Source of the DNA: Liquidambar formosana
Taxonomy: Eukaryota > Streptophyta > Magnoliopsida > Saxifragales > Altingiaceae
Length of the DNA: 64,000 nt
Reading direction: 5' to 3'
Assembly (NCBI GenBank): GCA_039720395.1
Contig: CM077822.1
Location: 18,558,589-18,622,588, forward strand
This document shows, in pieces, positions 45,167-57,430 of the stretch; position 1 is the first letter of the stretch; each line of letters opens with the position of its first letter. Position numbers and translations under genes: made by a program. A model generated the notes under the pieces. It searched no databases. It was not told the DNA's origin and saw only the letters and a program-made list of their open reading frames with translations.

Positions 45167-46583
45167 GCGAGCCCTAAGGATGACTTTCCTTTACCCCATA
45201 TCGACGTGTTGGTAGATAGCACGGTGGGACATGCACTCCTTTCCTTCATGGACGGATTCTCCGGGTATAACCAGATAAAGATGGCGCCTCAAGACATGGA
45301 GAAAACAGCATTTATCACGCAATGGGGAACGTACTGTTACAAGGTAATGCCTTTTGGCTTAAGAAACGCTGGGGCTACTTACCAAAGAGCAGCTACGACC
45401 CTATTGCATGATATGATCCATAAGGAAGTCGAGGTTTACGTCGATAATATGATCGTGAAGTCCGTGGATAGGGAAGGGCATTTCAAGGCACTAGAGAAAT
45501 TCTTAGAGCGAGCAAAAAAGTACAATCTCCGTCTCCACCCACAGAAGTGTGCTTTCGGCGTCACTGCAGGCAAGCTATTGGGGTTTATGATCACTCAGAG
45601 AGGTATCGAAGTGGACCCAGGGAAGATAAAAGCTATTGTGGATATGGAGCCGCCTAGCACTGAGAAGCAGATCCGGGGTTTTCTGGGAAGAGTTCAATAC
45701 ATAAGCCGATTCATTGCCAACTTAACCATGGTTTGCGAACTAATCTTCAAATTGCTTAAGAAAGGTGTGCCAAAAGTATGGAACGAAGAATGCCAAGAGG
45801 CCTTTGAGACCATTAAGAGATACTTGAGCAATCCTCCAATCTGAGTTCCCCCACGGCAAGGTGTACCACTTTTGTTATACTTAACGGTCACCGAAACCGC
45901 GACGGGAGCTTTGTTAGCTCAATATCTCGAAGGGTCTACAAAGGAGAATGCCATCTACTACCTAAGCAAGAAAATGACAGACTATGAAGTGAAGTACAAT
46001 GCAATTGAAAAAGCTTGTGTAGCACTAGTATGGGCGACGCAGAAACTCCGGCACTATATGATGTCCTTCGAAGTGTTCTTGATAAGTCGCATGGACCCGT
46101 TGAAGTACCTGGTAGAAAGGCCAGTATTGTCATTCAGAACTGCTCGATGGTCAATTCTCCTCAACGAATTCGACATCAAGTACGTGAATCAGAAGTCTAT
46201 TAAGGGAAGCGTCATCGCAGACTACCTAGCCAGCTGTCCGGTGTCATCATCCGCTCCGATCAACGATCAATTCCCAGATGAGGACGTGCTAGAGATTGGT
46301 AGAAAAACTTGGAGAGTATACTTCGATGGGGCAGCCAATAAGAAAGGTTATGGGATAGGAGTCCTGCTGGTCTCACCCGAAGAGGCATTTACACCGTTGG
46401 CGGTCAAGTTGGGGTTCGAAGCTACCAACAACATTGCTAAGTATGAGGCCTGTATCCTAGCACTGGAAGCGGCACTTGAATTGGGGATCAAAGAATTAGA
46501 AGTGTTCGGGGACTCGGCGCTAATCATCGGTCAGATAAAAGGGGAATGGAAAACTCGAGATGAGAAGCTGCTACCCTACCATG
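45167..46583 (+). pseudogene. RT C-terminal part and RNase H of element C
   Basis: Continues RT after the E insertion. The catalytic box reads YVDN (45437-45448) instead of YVDD, so polymerase activity would be lost. A TGA at 45842-45844 replaces a Leu codon. The retroviral-type RNase H (IEKACVALVWATQKLRHY) follows, then the archaeal-type RNase H (YFDGAANKKG). In that domain NIAKYEA replaces NIAEYEA, another change at a conserved acidic residue. The frame stops at DEKLLPYH where the LTR of B begins. Confidence 0.88.
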
Positions 46584-49361
46584 TGTCACACCCCATTTTT
46601 GCACCACCTTACTAGGGCTCATCATTTCATGCATGTTTTTGTTTTTTTTTTTAGTCTAGTCACTTGCATTAGTTTTCTAGAGTCACAAGGACAATGGATA
46701 TGAATTTTGGTTCAAATTGGAGTTGATCTTGAAGGATAATAAGAGCTTTTGTGACTTGAGGGGCATAATCGTCTTTTAAGTCCCAAACTTTTCATTTGAC
46801 CTTGGAATGATCTCCAAATTGTCAATTGGAGTTCATATGGATGCATATGAGGTATTTCTAGGTTCAATTTGGTAAATCAATGGCTCGGGATTAAAATGGC
46901 TCGATGTAGTTCAAGTTGGTTAATTGACCTTTCCTTGGGTTAGCTCTAATTGACTCACAATTACCAACCAAATCTTTTCAAATTGACTTTCATTAGTCAT
47001 CATTTTACCCTCAAAAGTGTTTCATGAAATTCAATTTTGATATGGCCTGATGATGAGTTTAGTGTGGTTATTTACGGATTATCCTTGAAGAATTAGTGCG
47101 AATCACAGCATGAGATTTTTGGTTAAAATGAAAAGAAAATTATTTTATTAAATTAGCCATTTTTATCATGACACTAACACGTGTACATATGTGATGAGTG
47201 TGTGTACGCACATACGATACATGTGCATGCGTGTTAGCGGTCAGTCTCCCAATTTTTATAAAAGACAATTTCCTTTTCCTATTCAGATTAGAAGTCTTTT
47301 ATCATTATAAAATACCTTTTGATTATTCTCCAAGGAAACCTAGTCCAGGAAGGAAAGGGAAACTCCAGATTTCAGCTATAAATACTCTCTTAATGTCTTT
47401 AAATAAGGGGGAGGAGAAGAGGGTTTGGAGGGAGTGAAATTCGTCATAATTCAGCAGCAGATTTTCTGAAAACCAGCAGTCGTATTTTAATCATAACTTT
47501 TTCATCCGAAGTCAGCATTTGATGAAATTGGTCTTGTTAGAAAGATAATTCAATTCTCTACAACTTTGTATTTCACAAGCTTTGTCCAAATCCAACGTTT
47601 TCATACCCAAAAACGCGATTGAAGTTGCTGCTGCTGCAAAGTGACGAAAATCACTTTTCTTTTCTCTTGTTCTCTTTTTGTTTTCTATTTTCTTTTCAAA
47701 GTTGAGTGAGTTTTGATCTCTTTGCTGTGATACCACTTTGAAAAAGAGGAGGATTCGTGTTGGTTTGATTCACTCTAAAGACCTGAGGAGCCACGAACAA
47801 TTACAAACACAAAAGAAGGCCCTTCCTAAGGTATTCTCCTTCTCTATTCAAGCTTAAACTAGGTTTTCATATGGGTTAGGCTTATTGCATGTTAAAGGTA
47901 ACTTTTTTATCATGTATTAACACTCTAGCTAGTTAATATACATGGAATATCTATTTTTTATCTACTGTTTAGCATGCTTTAGGGCTGTCCTTTAGGTTTT
48001 TAATGCATAGTTATGATTCTTGTGCTCCTGTTTGTCCTTGTGTTAGGATTAGTGTCATTGCATGTTAGAGTTAGGATTTTCATCATGTTATATTGCTTTA
48101 GTTAGTTAATATGCATGATTTAATTTCTGTTTAGTTTGGTTTTAGCATTATTAAAGTATGTTTTGTATGTTTTTAAGCATATTTGTGAGTTTAGGGTTTT
48201 AGAGTCATTGTTTTGTGTTTGTTTTCATATAGCATGATAAAGTAGACTTTTTTATTTGGTCTTTCTTCGTGTTTGCTGTATATGTCTTGCATATAGAGTA
48301 AACATGATAGTTTTGCATGCATATTAGTATGTTTTAGGGTTTTTATGCATGATATGGTTTTAGGAATATGTTAGGACTTATTATTGTTCGCTGTTTTTGT
48401 TATTGGCATGCTTAGTGGATGATTTTAGGTCATAATACTATTCTGTCCAGATTTGCATGTTAGTGTTTTTGCATGGTTTTGAGCACTTGTAAGGGTGCAA
48501 ATAGGTGTGGTATTTGTCCTATGGCAAATAGGGCTGCTTATGTCTGAAATAGCTAATGTTTGGAGTAATCGCGCTCAGGTAAGTGGGTGTGAAGGTGCCC
48601 CAATTCACCTTTCTTCTTAACTCATTCTCTTCTCCCTATCTAGGGTTAATTTTTAATATGATCCTATGGTTTAATTAGAGGTTTCCTTCATAAACAAAAT
48701 TCTGGTTTTTATTAAGGTTTCCATTTTGTGGATTTCTTTCCTAAAATCAAACTTTCTATCAATTCTCTTTTGATCAAATAAGGAAACCTGGGGTTTTTAC
48801 CATAGGTTTGTATTAGGATTTAACCTTAGTTCTAATCGAACTACGTGGACTTTGATCCATGTATTTCGTTGCATGGTACGTAGGCGCTCTTCGTGATGCT
48901 CAAGTCCGTTCTAGGATCCAAGCATCCTAGGTTTATTTATGTTTTCTTTTCTTCTTTCTTTTTTCTGTTTTTATTTGCTTATTATGCATGGATGGATGAA
49001 TGAAATATATGATATGCATGCAATTCTTGTGATGATATACTTGCTTATTTTTGTATGGAAAGATCTTGATTTAGCCCAAATGAACTGAGAGACCGAAAGG
49101 GTGACATGGGTGCCTATAGGCTTTGCCTAGAACCTTCCCATGTCATAACCTAGCCTCCGAATCCCCGATTTCTTTGGTTTTCAAAAGATTGGTTTTTGCC
49201 TTTCCTTTTTTATGGAGTCATTCAAATTGTTTTCCTAAAACAAACTATTTTTAGGGTTTTCCTTGTTTCCTTTAAAAAAATAAGGTGGCGACTCCTTTCC
49301 TTTTTCTTTTTCAAACCCATTTTCTTTCAATCCCTTGTGGGCCCAATTTCCGGGGTTTACA
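46584..49361 (+). repeat. 5' LTR of element B
   Basis: 2778 bp, TGTCACACC...GGTTTACA (the penultimate motif is TTTACA rather than TTCACA). TATAAATA is at 47377, the leader intron is 47831-48504, and the fold near 48839-48930 is conserved. Its U3 matches that of C and differs from the 3' LTR of B in one block. Confidence 0.92.
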
Positions 49362-49364
49362 GTT

Positions 49365-49382
49365 TGGCGACTCCACTGGGGA
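49365..49382 (+). other. Primer binding site of element B
   Basis: TGGCGACTCCACTGGGGA directly after GTT and the LTR end, the same as in A and C. Confidence 0.85.
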
Positions 49383-50237
49383 TTTGTGGGCTAGACTCTA
49401 TAAAGTTTAATTGGGCTAAGTTAATTTCTTATGTTTAATTAAAATCAATCACATTGCATCCGCTTGATTGTGTGCTTTCATTTATTGCATTGTGTGCGCA
49501 AACTCTTGCATGCTAGGATCGATGTCCCTCGATGTATCCTTGCCAATGATCGGCCTAGTCTCAACCTTGGTTTTCCTGATTCCATGTGTTGGGGCGAAAG
49601 CTATCAACCTCTCTTGCCTAGTACCCTTGGGCTTGCCCTTGGGTATATTAAATGAGTTAATCACGTACTGCTGGACCCACGCGGCGTTCCTGATGCCACA
49701 TGTGGTTAGGTATAAGGATTGCTCAAGCAAGTGAAGGACCCTAGCCTACCCTTATCATTAGTCCATATAGACAGACTTGTAGGACACTACGGTCTCACCT
49801 TTATGCACCCACAATTGTTTGTTATGATGCTATGCCGTGTTTGTGGTGTGAGGCTTTATATCTTATGCCCTTAATATAGACCTTTAAACCCTAGCCTTCG
49901 TTAAGGCCATGGGTTAGGAGGAATAAATTAAGGAAATAGGATGTAAAGCTATGTTTGTGATGTGCTAGTCCTAGGGGATTAATTAAACCTAATTGAAGGA
50001 CTCTATGCCCTATTCTTTAAAACATACCCTTAATCCATGACCCCTGTAAAGGTAATTGGATAAAAGGAATGAATTAATTGAACATGGTGTAGAGACCGAG
50101 TTCATTAAGGAAAATATGGAGGTTTAGGACAAGTCCTTAGGCTAAAGGTTAAAACTTTTCTATCCATAGACGTGCTGGCTTGGATCCGCAATCCACAAGG
50201 GCGTCTAGTGAGTGTTGAGTCTACCCATCAGACAGAC
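49383..50237 (+). other. Leader of element B
   Basis: Nearly identical to the leader of C and partly conserved with that of A. It has no ATG-initiated frame worth calling. A possible acceptor, TCCATAG, lies near 50169. Confidence 0.4.
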
Positions 50238-53200
50238 ATGGCCGACGAAAGAACTAGTGAGGGGCACTTTGACCTTGAGGCTTGCCTGAAAGCCATCATG
50301 GCCAAGCTTGACCATATCGCCGAGACATCCGATACCGCATTGAAAATGGCTCAAGAGAACCAACAGAAGATGGCGGATCTTGAACAAAATGGCTCTAAGG
50401 CCCATTCCTCGGGTATACCTCATGGGGCTGGCACCGAAGAGGGACCTCAATCCAATGAGAACACCAAGACAAGGGGGGAAAGTAGCTCGAAACCTGAGGT
50501 CACCAACCTAGAAGAGGAAGCCAAGGGGAAAGGTACTAGCAGTGATTCCGTGTTAGCTAGCAAGGTAGAAGCTTTGGAAAGAACCATAAAAGGGATTCGC
50601 AGGGCTGATGACATGGTCGATGTGCGGACTCTATCCCTGTTTCCAACGGCTCGTATTCCACTACAATTCAAGATGCCGGAGTTAGAAAAGTTCGATGGGA
50701 CGGGTTGCCCTAAGACTCATTTGAAGATGTACGTGCGAGCTATGCACCCTCGAGGGGCTACTGACGAGCTTTTAGCTCAAATGTTCCATGAAACCTTGGC
50801 CACTTCTGCTTTGAAATGGTTCTTATCCTTGGATGAGAATAGAACCCGGACTTGGGAAGACATATGCAATGAGTTTTCAGAGCACTACAAGTATAACACA
50901 GAGGTGGACGTTACTCGAAGGGACCTGGAAACTACCAAGCAAGGGGCTCATGAAACTTTCTCCGCTTACATTACAAGGTGGAGACAAAAGGCGTCGAGAA
51001 TGATGGATAGGCCGAATGAGGAGGACCAAATTCAGTTAGTGGTTAAGAACCTACTGCCCGTGTATCACAAGCACCTATTTGCCCACTATTTCCCAAATTT
51101 CAAAGCTCTCATTGGGGCTGGCACGCAGGTTGAAGATGCTATCAATGATGGGACAATCAAGACTGAGGAAGTGAGGAGTCGCAAGACAAACTTTATTGGG
51201 AAGAACAATGCCGAGGTCAACACCATAACTCAACCAATCCAACCCTTTTCTCTCAATGATGTCAACCCACCTCGCCAATTCACTGACCTATTCATGCCAC
51301 TCGAAAGAGTCCTTGAAAAGCTCATAAGTCGTGACCTATTGAAGCCACTCGACCCAAGACCTCCACCAAATCCCTTACCCAGGAACTACAACGAGAATGA
51401 ATACTGCAAGTACCACCAATCCAAAGGTCATGCCACTAATCGTTGTGTTCGCCTTCGCCATCAAGTCCAAGACCTCATTGACAAACAAGTCATTTCACCA
51501 CCAACCCGTCCAAATGTCACCCGTAATCCTCTCCCATCACACAACAACACACCCCCACCTAACACCATAAATGCCATTGGGGTTGAATCCTCTCGCCCTC
51601 GCCATCCCATAAGACAATACACTCCGCTCCCCATGACCTTAACCCGTCTCTTCACCATTTGCCGCAATAACAGCCTTATCATGCCACTTCCACCAAAGCC
51701 AAGACCATCAACCCCTCACCAATATTGCCAATACCATCGTGCACCCAGCCATGACACCGAGGCTTGTTCTATACTAAAGAAGATCATCCAAGACCTCATT
51801 GACCAAAAGGTTTTGTTGTTGCCAAAGAAATCTATCCAACAAGAGCTGAAAGAAAGATATGAAGCAGGGGATCCTTAGGTTGGCCTATTAGGTGAAGCGT
51901 CGGGGAAATATGATTACTATGTGCTGTACTCAAGCCCAAGTCCGATATCAGATGAGCCGATAGTCCCTTCAGGTTGGGATGACTTGCCGACAGAGATGGA
52001 GAGCATGGACATGATAGAATGGGATGACTTAATGAATGACTCCGAGGAAGTCCATGACATATGGGCTAGCGATGATGAGTTGGACCATATAACCAGAGGG
52101 GGTCGTCATTTCAAGCCCCCCCACCTAGAATCTGAAAATCCGTTGGAAGATTTGGAAGGGCAGAGGCGTCCTAGCTTGCAAGAAGAAGAGGATGAAGTGC
52201 TTAGGCAGCTGAAGAAGACCAATGCCAACATTACTATTTGGGGCTTGCTCATGGCCTCGCATAAGCACAGACAGACCGTGTTGAAACTGTTGAATCAGAT
52301 ACAAGTGCCTGTTGACACATCCCCCGAGGGATTGGTACATTTGGTGAATCCAACTCCCAAGAACTCAACCATCGTGTTCACCGATGTAGACCTACCTAAA
52401 AGCGGGCCGAGCCATTCTCAAGCTCTCTATGTGACCGTTGACACTATGGGGAAGAGGGTTCCCACCGTTCTTATCGACAATGGGTCCGCACTGAATGTAT
52501 GTCCTCTCCGAACTGCCACTGTTTTGGGTTTGGGACCCACTGATTTCACGCCATCTGGGCAGACCGTAAGAGCTTATGACAACACCCGCCGAGAAGTAAT
52601 AGGGGTAGTTACTTTGCCTCTTATCATGGGACCCACTGAATTTAGGGTAGAATTCCAAGTGTTGGATGTGCCTGTCATGTTTCAACTTGTTGTTGGGCCG
52701 ACCTTGGATCCATCCTGCTGGGGCTGTGCCATCTTCACTCCATCAAAAGGTGAAGTTTCCTTATGAAGGAGCCATAGTAACACTTCAAGGGGACTATGAA
52801 TTGAAACTCGCAGGTGTGCCTATATGTGAGATACAACCTGAATCAGCAGCGATACCGCTATCTGGGTTTGACTATGTCCAATGCATTGAAAAAGAGCTCG
52901 AACAGGGTGAATTAATACCCTTGGACTTTTGCCCCCATGGCAACTTGCACGTCGGTGAAATAATGAGAAAGATGAGTTTCTTTCCAGGCATGGGGCTAGG
53001 GCGTCGCCAACAAGGGATCCCTACGTCTATTCAAAGCCGTGTCACCTCATACACCTTCGGGCTAGGATATGAGCCCTCTAGAAATGATCATGCGAAAATG
53101 CTGAAGAAGAACAAAGAGAAAGTAAGAGCCAAAGCCGAGGGAAATGTGCCAGACCTGAAGATCTCGCCATATCGACCTACTTTGAATGGTTACTTCGTCA

Positions 53201-53573
53201 AAGAAGGGGATGATTTTCTATATTGCGGGTTTCCAGAGCCCACCTTTGACCAAGCTACCAAGATCCGAGTTCCGGGTTTTGAAATCTTCTTCACCGAATG
53301 GTATCCAATCACAGCTGAAATGGTGGATGATGATGCCATCAATAATGAGTTCTGGGAAAAGAAAGAGGAGGACTGGGCAGAGAACCTTGATGCAGGGGCT
53401 ATGACTGAAATGTTCCAAGACATGATCCTCACCGTGGAAGACTCGACCATTGAAGAACTCCAGGGTTTATCCATTAGCCATACTACCATGCCACTTCTGA
53501 ATTGGTACCTTGAATGTGGTGTCATTGTGGAGATCCATGAAGAAGAAGACCTTGGCCTACCTGATAGCAGCTT
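50238..53573 (+). pseudogene. gag-protease exon of element B, broken
   Basis: Starts at MADERTS (50238). The gag domain and two CX2HX4HX4C knuckles match C. TAG at 51876-51878 is CAG in C. A one-base insertion (T at 52673) shifts the frame just after the protease domain; the protease motif IDNGSA is at about 52474. In the new frame the segment with the G-patch-like FFPGMGLGRRQQGIP (about 52979-53023) and the EEDWAENL region are intact up to the splice donor at 53573. This copy keeps the region that C has replaced. Confidence 0.9.
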
Positions 53574-53744
53574 GTAGGTGTCTTAGTTTAGTAATATTTC
53601 CCTAATTCAATAAGATGTATCTACTTAACTCACCTTGTGGAGTCATAGTATTGGTACAGATTTGTTTGTTTTCCTTCTTTCTTTTGTGTGTCATTCCCAT
53701 TATTCCTAGTCAATAAAGTGTGCTTTCTTTCTCTATATATGCAG
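53574..53744 (+). other. Intron between protease and RT in element B
   Basis: 171 bp, GTAGGT...ATGCAG, almost identical to the intron of C. Splicing joins AGCTT to TGTCTC and restores the residues that A encodes continuously. Confidence 0.88.
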
Positions 53745-56700
53745 TGTCTCTTTTCTCTCCTCTATGGATATTTATGGCATGGATATAGATCCTAGGAACG
53801 ATGTCCCCCCGGAGCTCGTTGAGCAAAGGAAAAGGGGCGTCACCGAACCTAATATGGATGAATTGGAATCAATCAACTTAGGGACGAATGAATTGCCAAG
53901 AATAGTTAAAATTGGGAAAACCCTTCTCCCCCGTTGAAAAAGAAAAGATGATCTCCCTCTTGAAAGCCAACATTATGGCTTTTGCATGGTCTTATGAAGA
54001 CATGCCTGGCATTGACCCCGATATTGTGCAACACTATATCCCCACCAATTCCCTAAAGAAGCCGGTAAAGCAGAAACTCAGAAGATTAAAACCAGAATGG
54101 GCCCTAAAAGTAAAAGAAGAGGTAACTAAACAACTAGACGCGGGTTTCCTTCAAGTTGTGGAGTACCCCGAGTGGTTGTCGAATATAGTGCCTGTGCCTA
54201 AAAAAGATGGGAAAGTGAGGATGTGTGTCGACTTCCGAGATCTCAACGCCGCGAGCCCTAAGGATGACTTTCCTTTACCCCATATCGACGTGTTGGTGGA
54301 TAGTACAGTGGGACATGCACTCCTCTCCTTCATGGACGGATTCTCCGGGTATAACCAGATAAAGACGGCGCCTCAAGACATGGAGAAAACAGCCTTTATC
54401 ACGCAATGGGGAACGTACTGTTATAAGGTAATGCCTTTTGGCTTAAGAAACGCTGGGGCTACTTACCAAAGAGCAGCTACGACCCTATTGCATGATATGA
54501 TCCATAAGGAAGTCGAGGTTTATGTCGATGATATGATCGTAAAGTCCGTGGATAGAGAAGGGCATTTCAAGGCACTAGAGAAATTCCTAGAGCGAGCAAA
54601 AAAGTACAATCTCCGTCTCAACCCACAGAAGTGCGCTTTTGGTGTCACTGCAGGCAAGTTATTGGGGTTTATGATCACTCAGAGAGGTATCGAAGTGGAC
54701 CCAGGGAAGATAAAAGCCATTGTGGAAATGGAGCCGCCTAGCACTGAGAAGCAGATCCGAGGCTTTCTGGGAAGAGTTCAATACATAAGCCGTTTCATTG
54801 CCAACTTGACCATGGTTTGCGAACCAATCTTCAAATTGCTTAAGAAAGGTGTGCCAAAAGTATGGAACGAAGAATGCCAAGAGGCCTTTGAGACTATTAA
54901 GAGATACTTGAGCAATCCTCCAATCTTAGTTCCCCCACGGCAAGGTGCGTCGCTTTTGTTATACTTAACGGTCACCGAAACCGCGACGGGGGCTATGTTA
55001 GCTTAATATCTCGAAGGGTCTACAAAGGAGAATGCCATCTATTACTTAAGCAAGAAAATGACAGACTATGAAGTGAAGTACAATGCGATTGAAAAAGCTT
55101 GTGTGGCACTAGTATGGGCGACGCAGAAACTCTGACACTACATGATGTCCTTCGAAGTGTTCTTGATAAGTCACATGGACCCGTTGAAGTACCTGGCAGA
55201 AAGGCCAGTATTGTCATTCAGAACTGCTCGATGGTCAATTCTCCTCAATGAATTCGACATCAAGTACGTGAGTCAGAAGTCTATCAAGGGAAGCGTCATC
55301 GCAGACTACCTAGCCAGCTGTCCGGTGTCATCATCCGCTCCGTTCAACGATCAATTCCCAGATGAGGACGTGCTAGAGATTGGTAGAAAAACTTGGAGAG
55401 TATACTTCGATGGGGCAGCCAATAAGAAAGGTTATAGGATAGGAGTCCTGCTGGTCTCACCCGAAGAGGCATTTACACCGTTAGCGGTCAAGTTGGGGTT
55501 CGAAGCTACCAACAACATTGCTGAGTATGAGGCCTGTATCCTAGCACTGGAAGCGGCACTTGAATTGGGGATCAAAGAATTGGAAGTGTTCGGGGACTCA
55601 GCACTAATCATTTGCCAGATAAAAGGGGAATGGAAAACTCGAGATGAGAAATTGTTGCCTTACCATGCCTACCTGGAAGCTCTAACCAAGGAGTTCTCAG
55701 AGATAGAGTTCAACTACCTTTCAAGAAACAAGAACCAGTTCGCCGATGCCTTGGCGACCCTAGCATCCATGGTGGAGATACCTGAAGGGGGAAATGTGAA
55801 GCCGTTGGTGATAGAATGCCGAGACAAGCCTGTGTACTGTTGTGCAATCCGAGGAGGAGAGGTAAATGATGGCCACCCGTGGTTCCATGACATAATGAAG
55901 TTCATTGAAGAAAGGGAGTACCCAGAAGGAGCATCTCGCATTGATAGAAAAACCCTAAGGCGATTGGCAAGTCACTATGTACTTTGTGGAGGAAAGCTAT
56001 ATCGAAGGTCATACAACGGGATCCACCTGCTGTGTGTCACCGAGGAGGAAGCCGAGCATCTGATTAAAGAAATCCATGAAGGAACAGGGGCTCCGCACAT
56101 GAACGGCTATATGTTGGCTAAGAAAATCATGAGGCTAGGCTATTATTGGTCCACCATGGAAAGAGACTGCCACGCACATGTCAAGAAGTGCCACAAATGC
56201 CAACTGTTCGCCAGTGGACAACATTTGCCTTCTATGCCTTTAACGAGTATGTCACACCTTGGCCATTCGCGGTATGGGGGATAGATATCATCGGACAGAT
56301 CAAGCCAAAGGCATCAAATGGGCATGAATACATCCTGGTCGCCATCGACTACTTCACTAAGTGGGTGGAAGCAGCGTCCTTCAAGACCTTGAATTCCAAG
56401 AAGGTAGCACAGTTCATACAGCACAGCATCATCTATCGATATGGGGTACCGCATGAAGTAATCTCAGACAATGGCCAGCACTTTCAGAAAGAAACCCATG
56501 AGCTCTTGCAAAAGTATGGCATAGCCCACCATCTGTCGTCACCATACCGTCCTCAGACTAATGGAGCGGTGGAAGCAGCTAACAAGAACATCAAGAAGAT
56601 ACTACAGAAGACTGCGGACTCACACACAGACTGGCATGAGAAGTTGCCATTGGCTCTATGGGGTTACAGAACATCAATAAGGTCGTCAACAGGGGCTACC

Positions 56701-57123
56701 CCTTATTCTCTAGTTTATGGAATGGAGGCCGTGTTGCCAGTTGAATTGGAAGTTCCTTCACTAAGAGTTGCCGTGGAGAGCCAGATAACAGAAGTGGACT
56801 GGGTTAAGAGTCGCTATGATGAGTTAGCTTTGCTGGATGAAAGGCGTTTAAGGGCGCTGTATCATGTTCAGGGGTATCAACGGAGAGTTGCCAGAGCATT
56901 CAACAAGCATGTCAAAGATCGAGGTCTAAAGAAAGGGGATGTAGTGCTGAAAGAAATCAGAGCTCCAGTGTTCGATCCGCGGGGAAAATTCAAGCCAAGT
57001 TGGGGTGGGCCATACATTATCAAAGAGATATTGCCAGCAGGGGCTGTTCGCCTCATGGACTTAGATCGAATTGAGTTCGCTCGTCCAACTAATTTGGATC
57101 AATTGAAGAAATATCATGTCTGA
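53745..57123 (+). pseudogene. RT-RNaseH-aRNH-integrase exon of element B, broken
   Basis: Domains in order: RT with intact YVDD (54521-54532), retroviral-type RNase H, archaeal-type RNase H (YFDGAANKKG near 55405, NIAEYEA near 55516, DSALII near 55597), and integrase. Integrase has an HHCC finger (about 56085-56205) and its D,D,E residues near 56284, 56467 and 56573; it stops at 57121-57123. Damage: one-base insertion near 53924, TAA at 55004 (CAA in C), TGA at 55133, and a one-base deletion near 56255 between the finger and the catalytic core. All domains are recognisable, so loss is recent. Confidence 0.9.
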
Positions 57124-57430
57124 AGCCTGCTAGGTTGAAAACCCGTAAGGGCGGCCTAGGCAAAAGTTAAGGCATAAGAACTACGTAAGACCTGATTCTC
57201 CATTCAAAAACAAAAAAAAAAAAACAAAAAAAAAGAAGAAAAAAAAACCATGGAGATACGTAGGCAACCCATAAAGTTACCTTGGGTGCGGTCTAAATCA
57301 AACAAGAAAATCCCAAATTTGATTTATTATTGGCAATTTATCCAAAACTAAAATTGATTGACATAGCAATTCATTGGTATTAAGTAAAAGAACTGTAAAA
57401 ATGCCATAAATATCCTATTCTATTGAGTCT
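57124..57430 (+). other. Convergent 3' spacer of element B with conserved fold
   Basis: After the integrase stop come GGTTGAAAACC and CCC-GTAA-GGG mini-hairpins. The fold then runs CTACGT (57181-57186) with ACGTAG (57258-57263), AGACC (57188-57192) with GGTCT (57290-57294), TCTCCAT (57197-57203) with ATGGAGA (57250-57256) around an A-rich loop, and ACCCA with TGGGT (57267, 57283). The same architecture is in A at 11581-11439 with other but paired bases. The antisense gene ends at 57431, so two transcripts converge here. Confidence 0.65.

Larger units (their letters stand above)
36284..46583 (+). mobile_element. Element C: 5' part of a Tat/Ogre-type element, interrupted by a solo LTR and by element B
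   Basis: Order: 5' LTR (36284-39068), PBS, leader, gag-PR (39945-42994), a 171-bp intron, RT (split by solo LTR E at 43671-45161) and RNase H, then the start of the archaeal-type RNase H up to 46583, where element B begins. The sequence is very close to B in gag. Integrase, the 3' region and the 3' LTR are absent from the window and predicted after B. Confidence 0.88.

Noticed and set aside
46584..49361. 3' LTR of element C
   Set aside because: The C frame is cut in RNase H with no integrase or PPT before this LTR, and a PBS and gag follow it; it is the 5' LTR of B.
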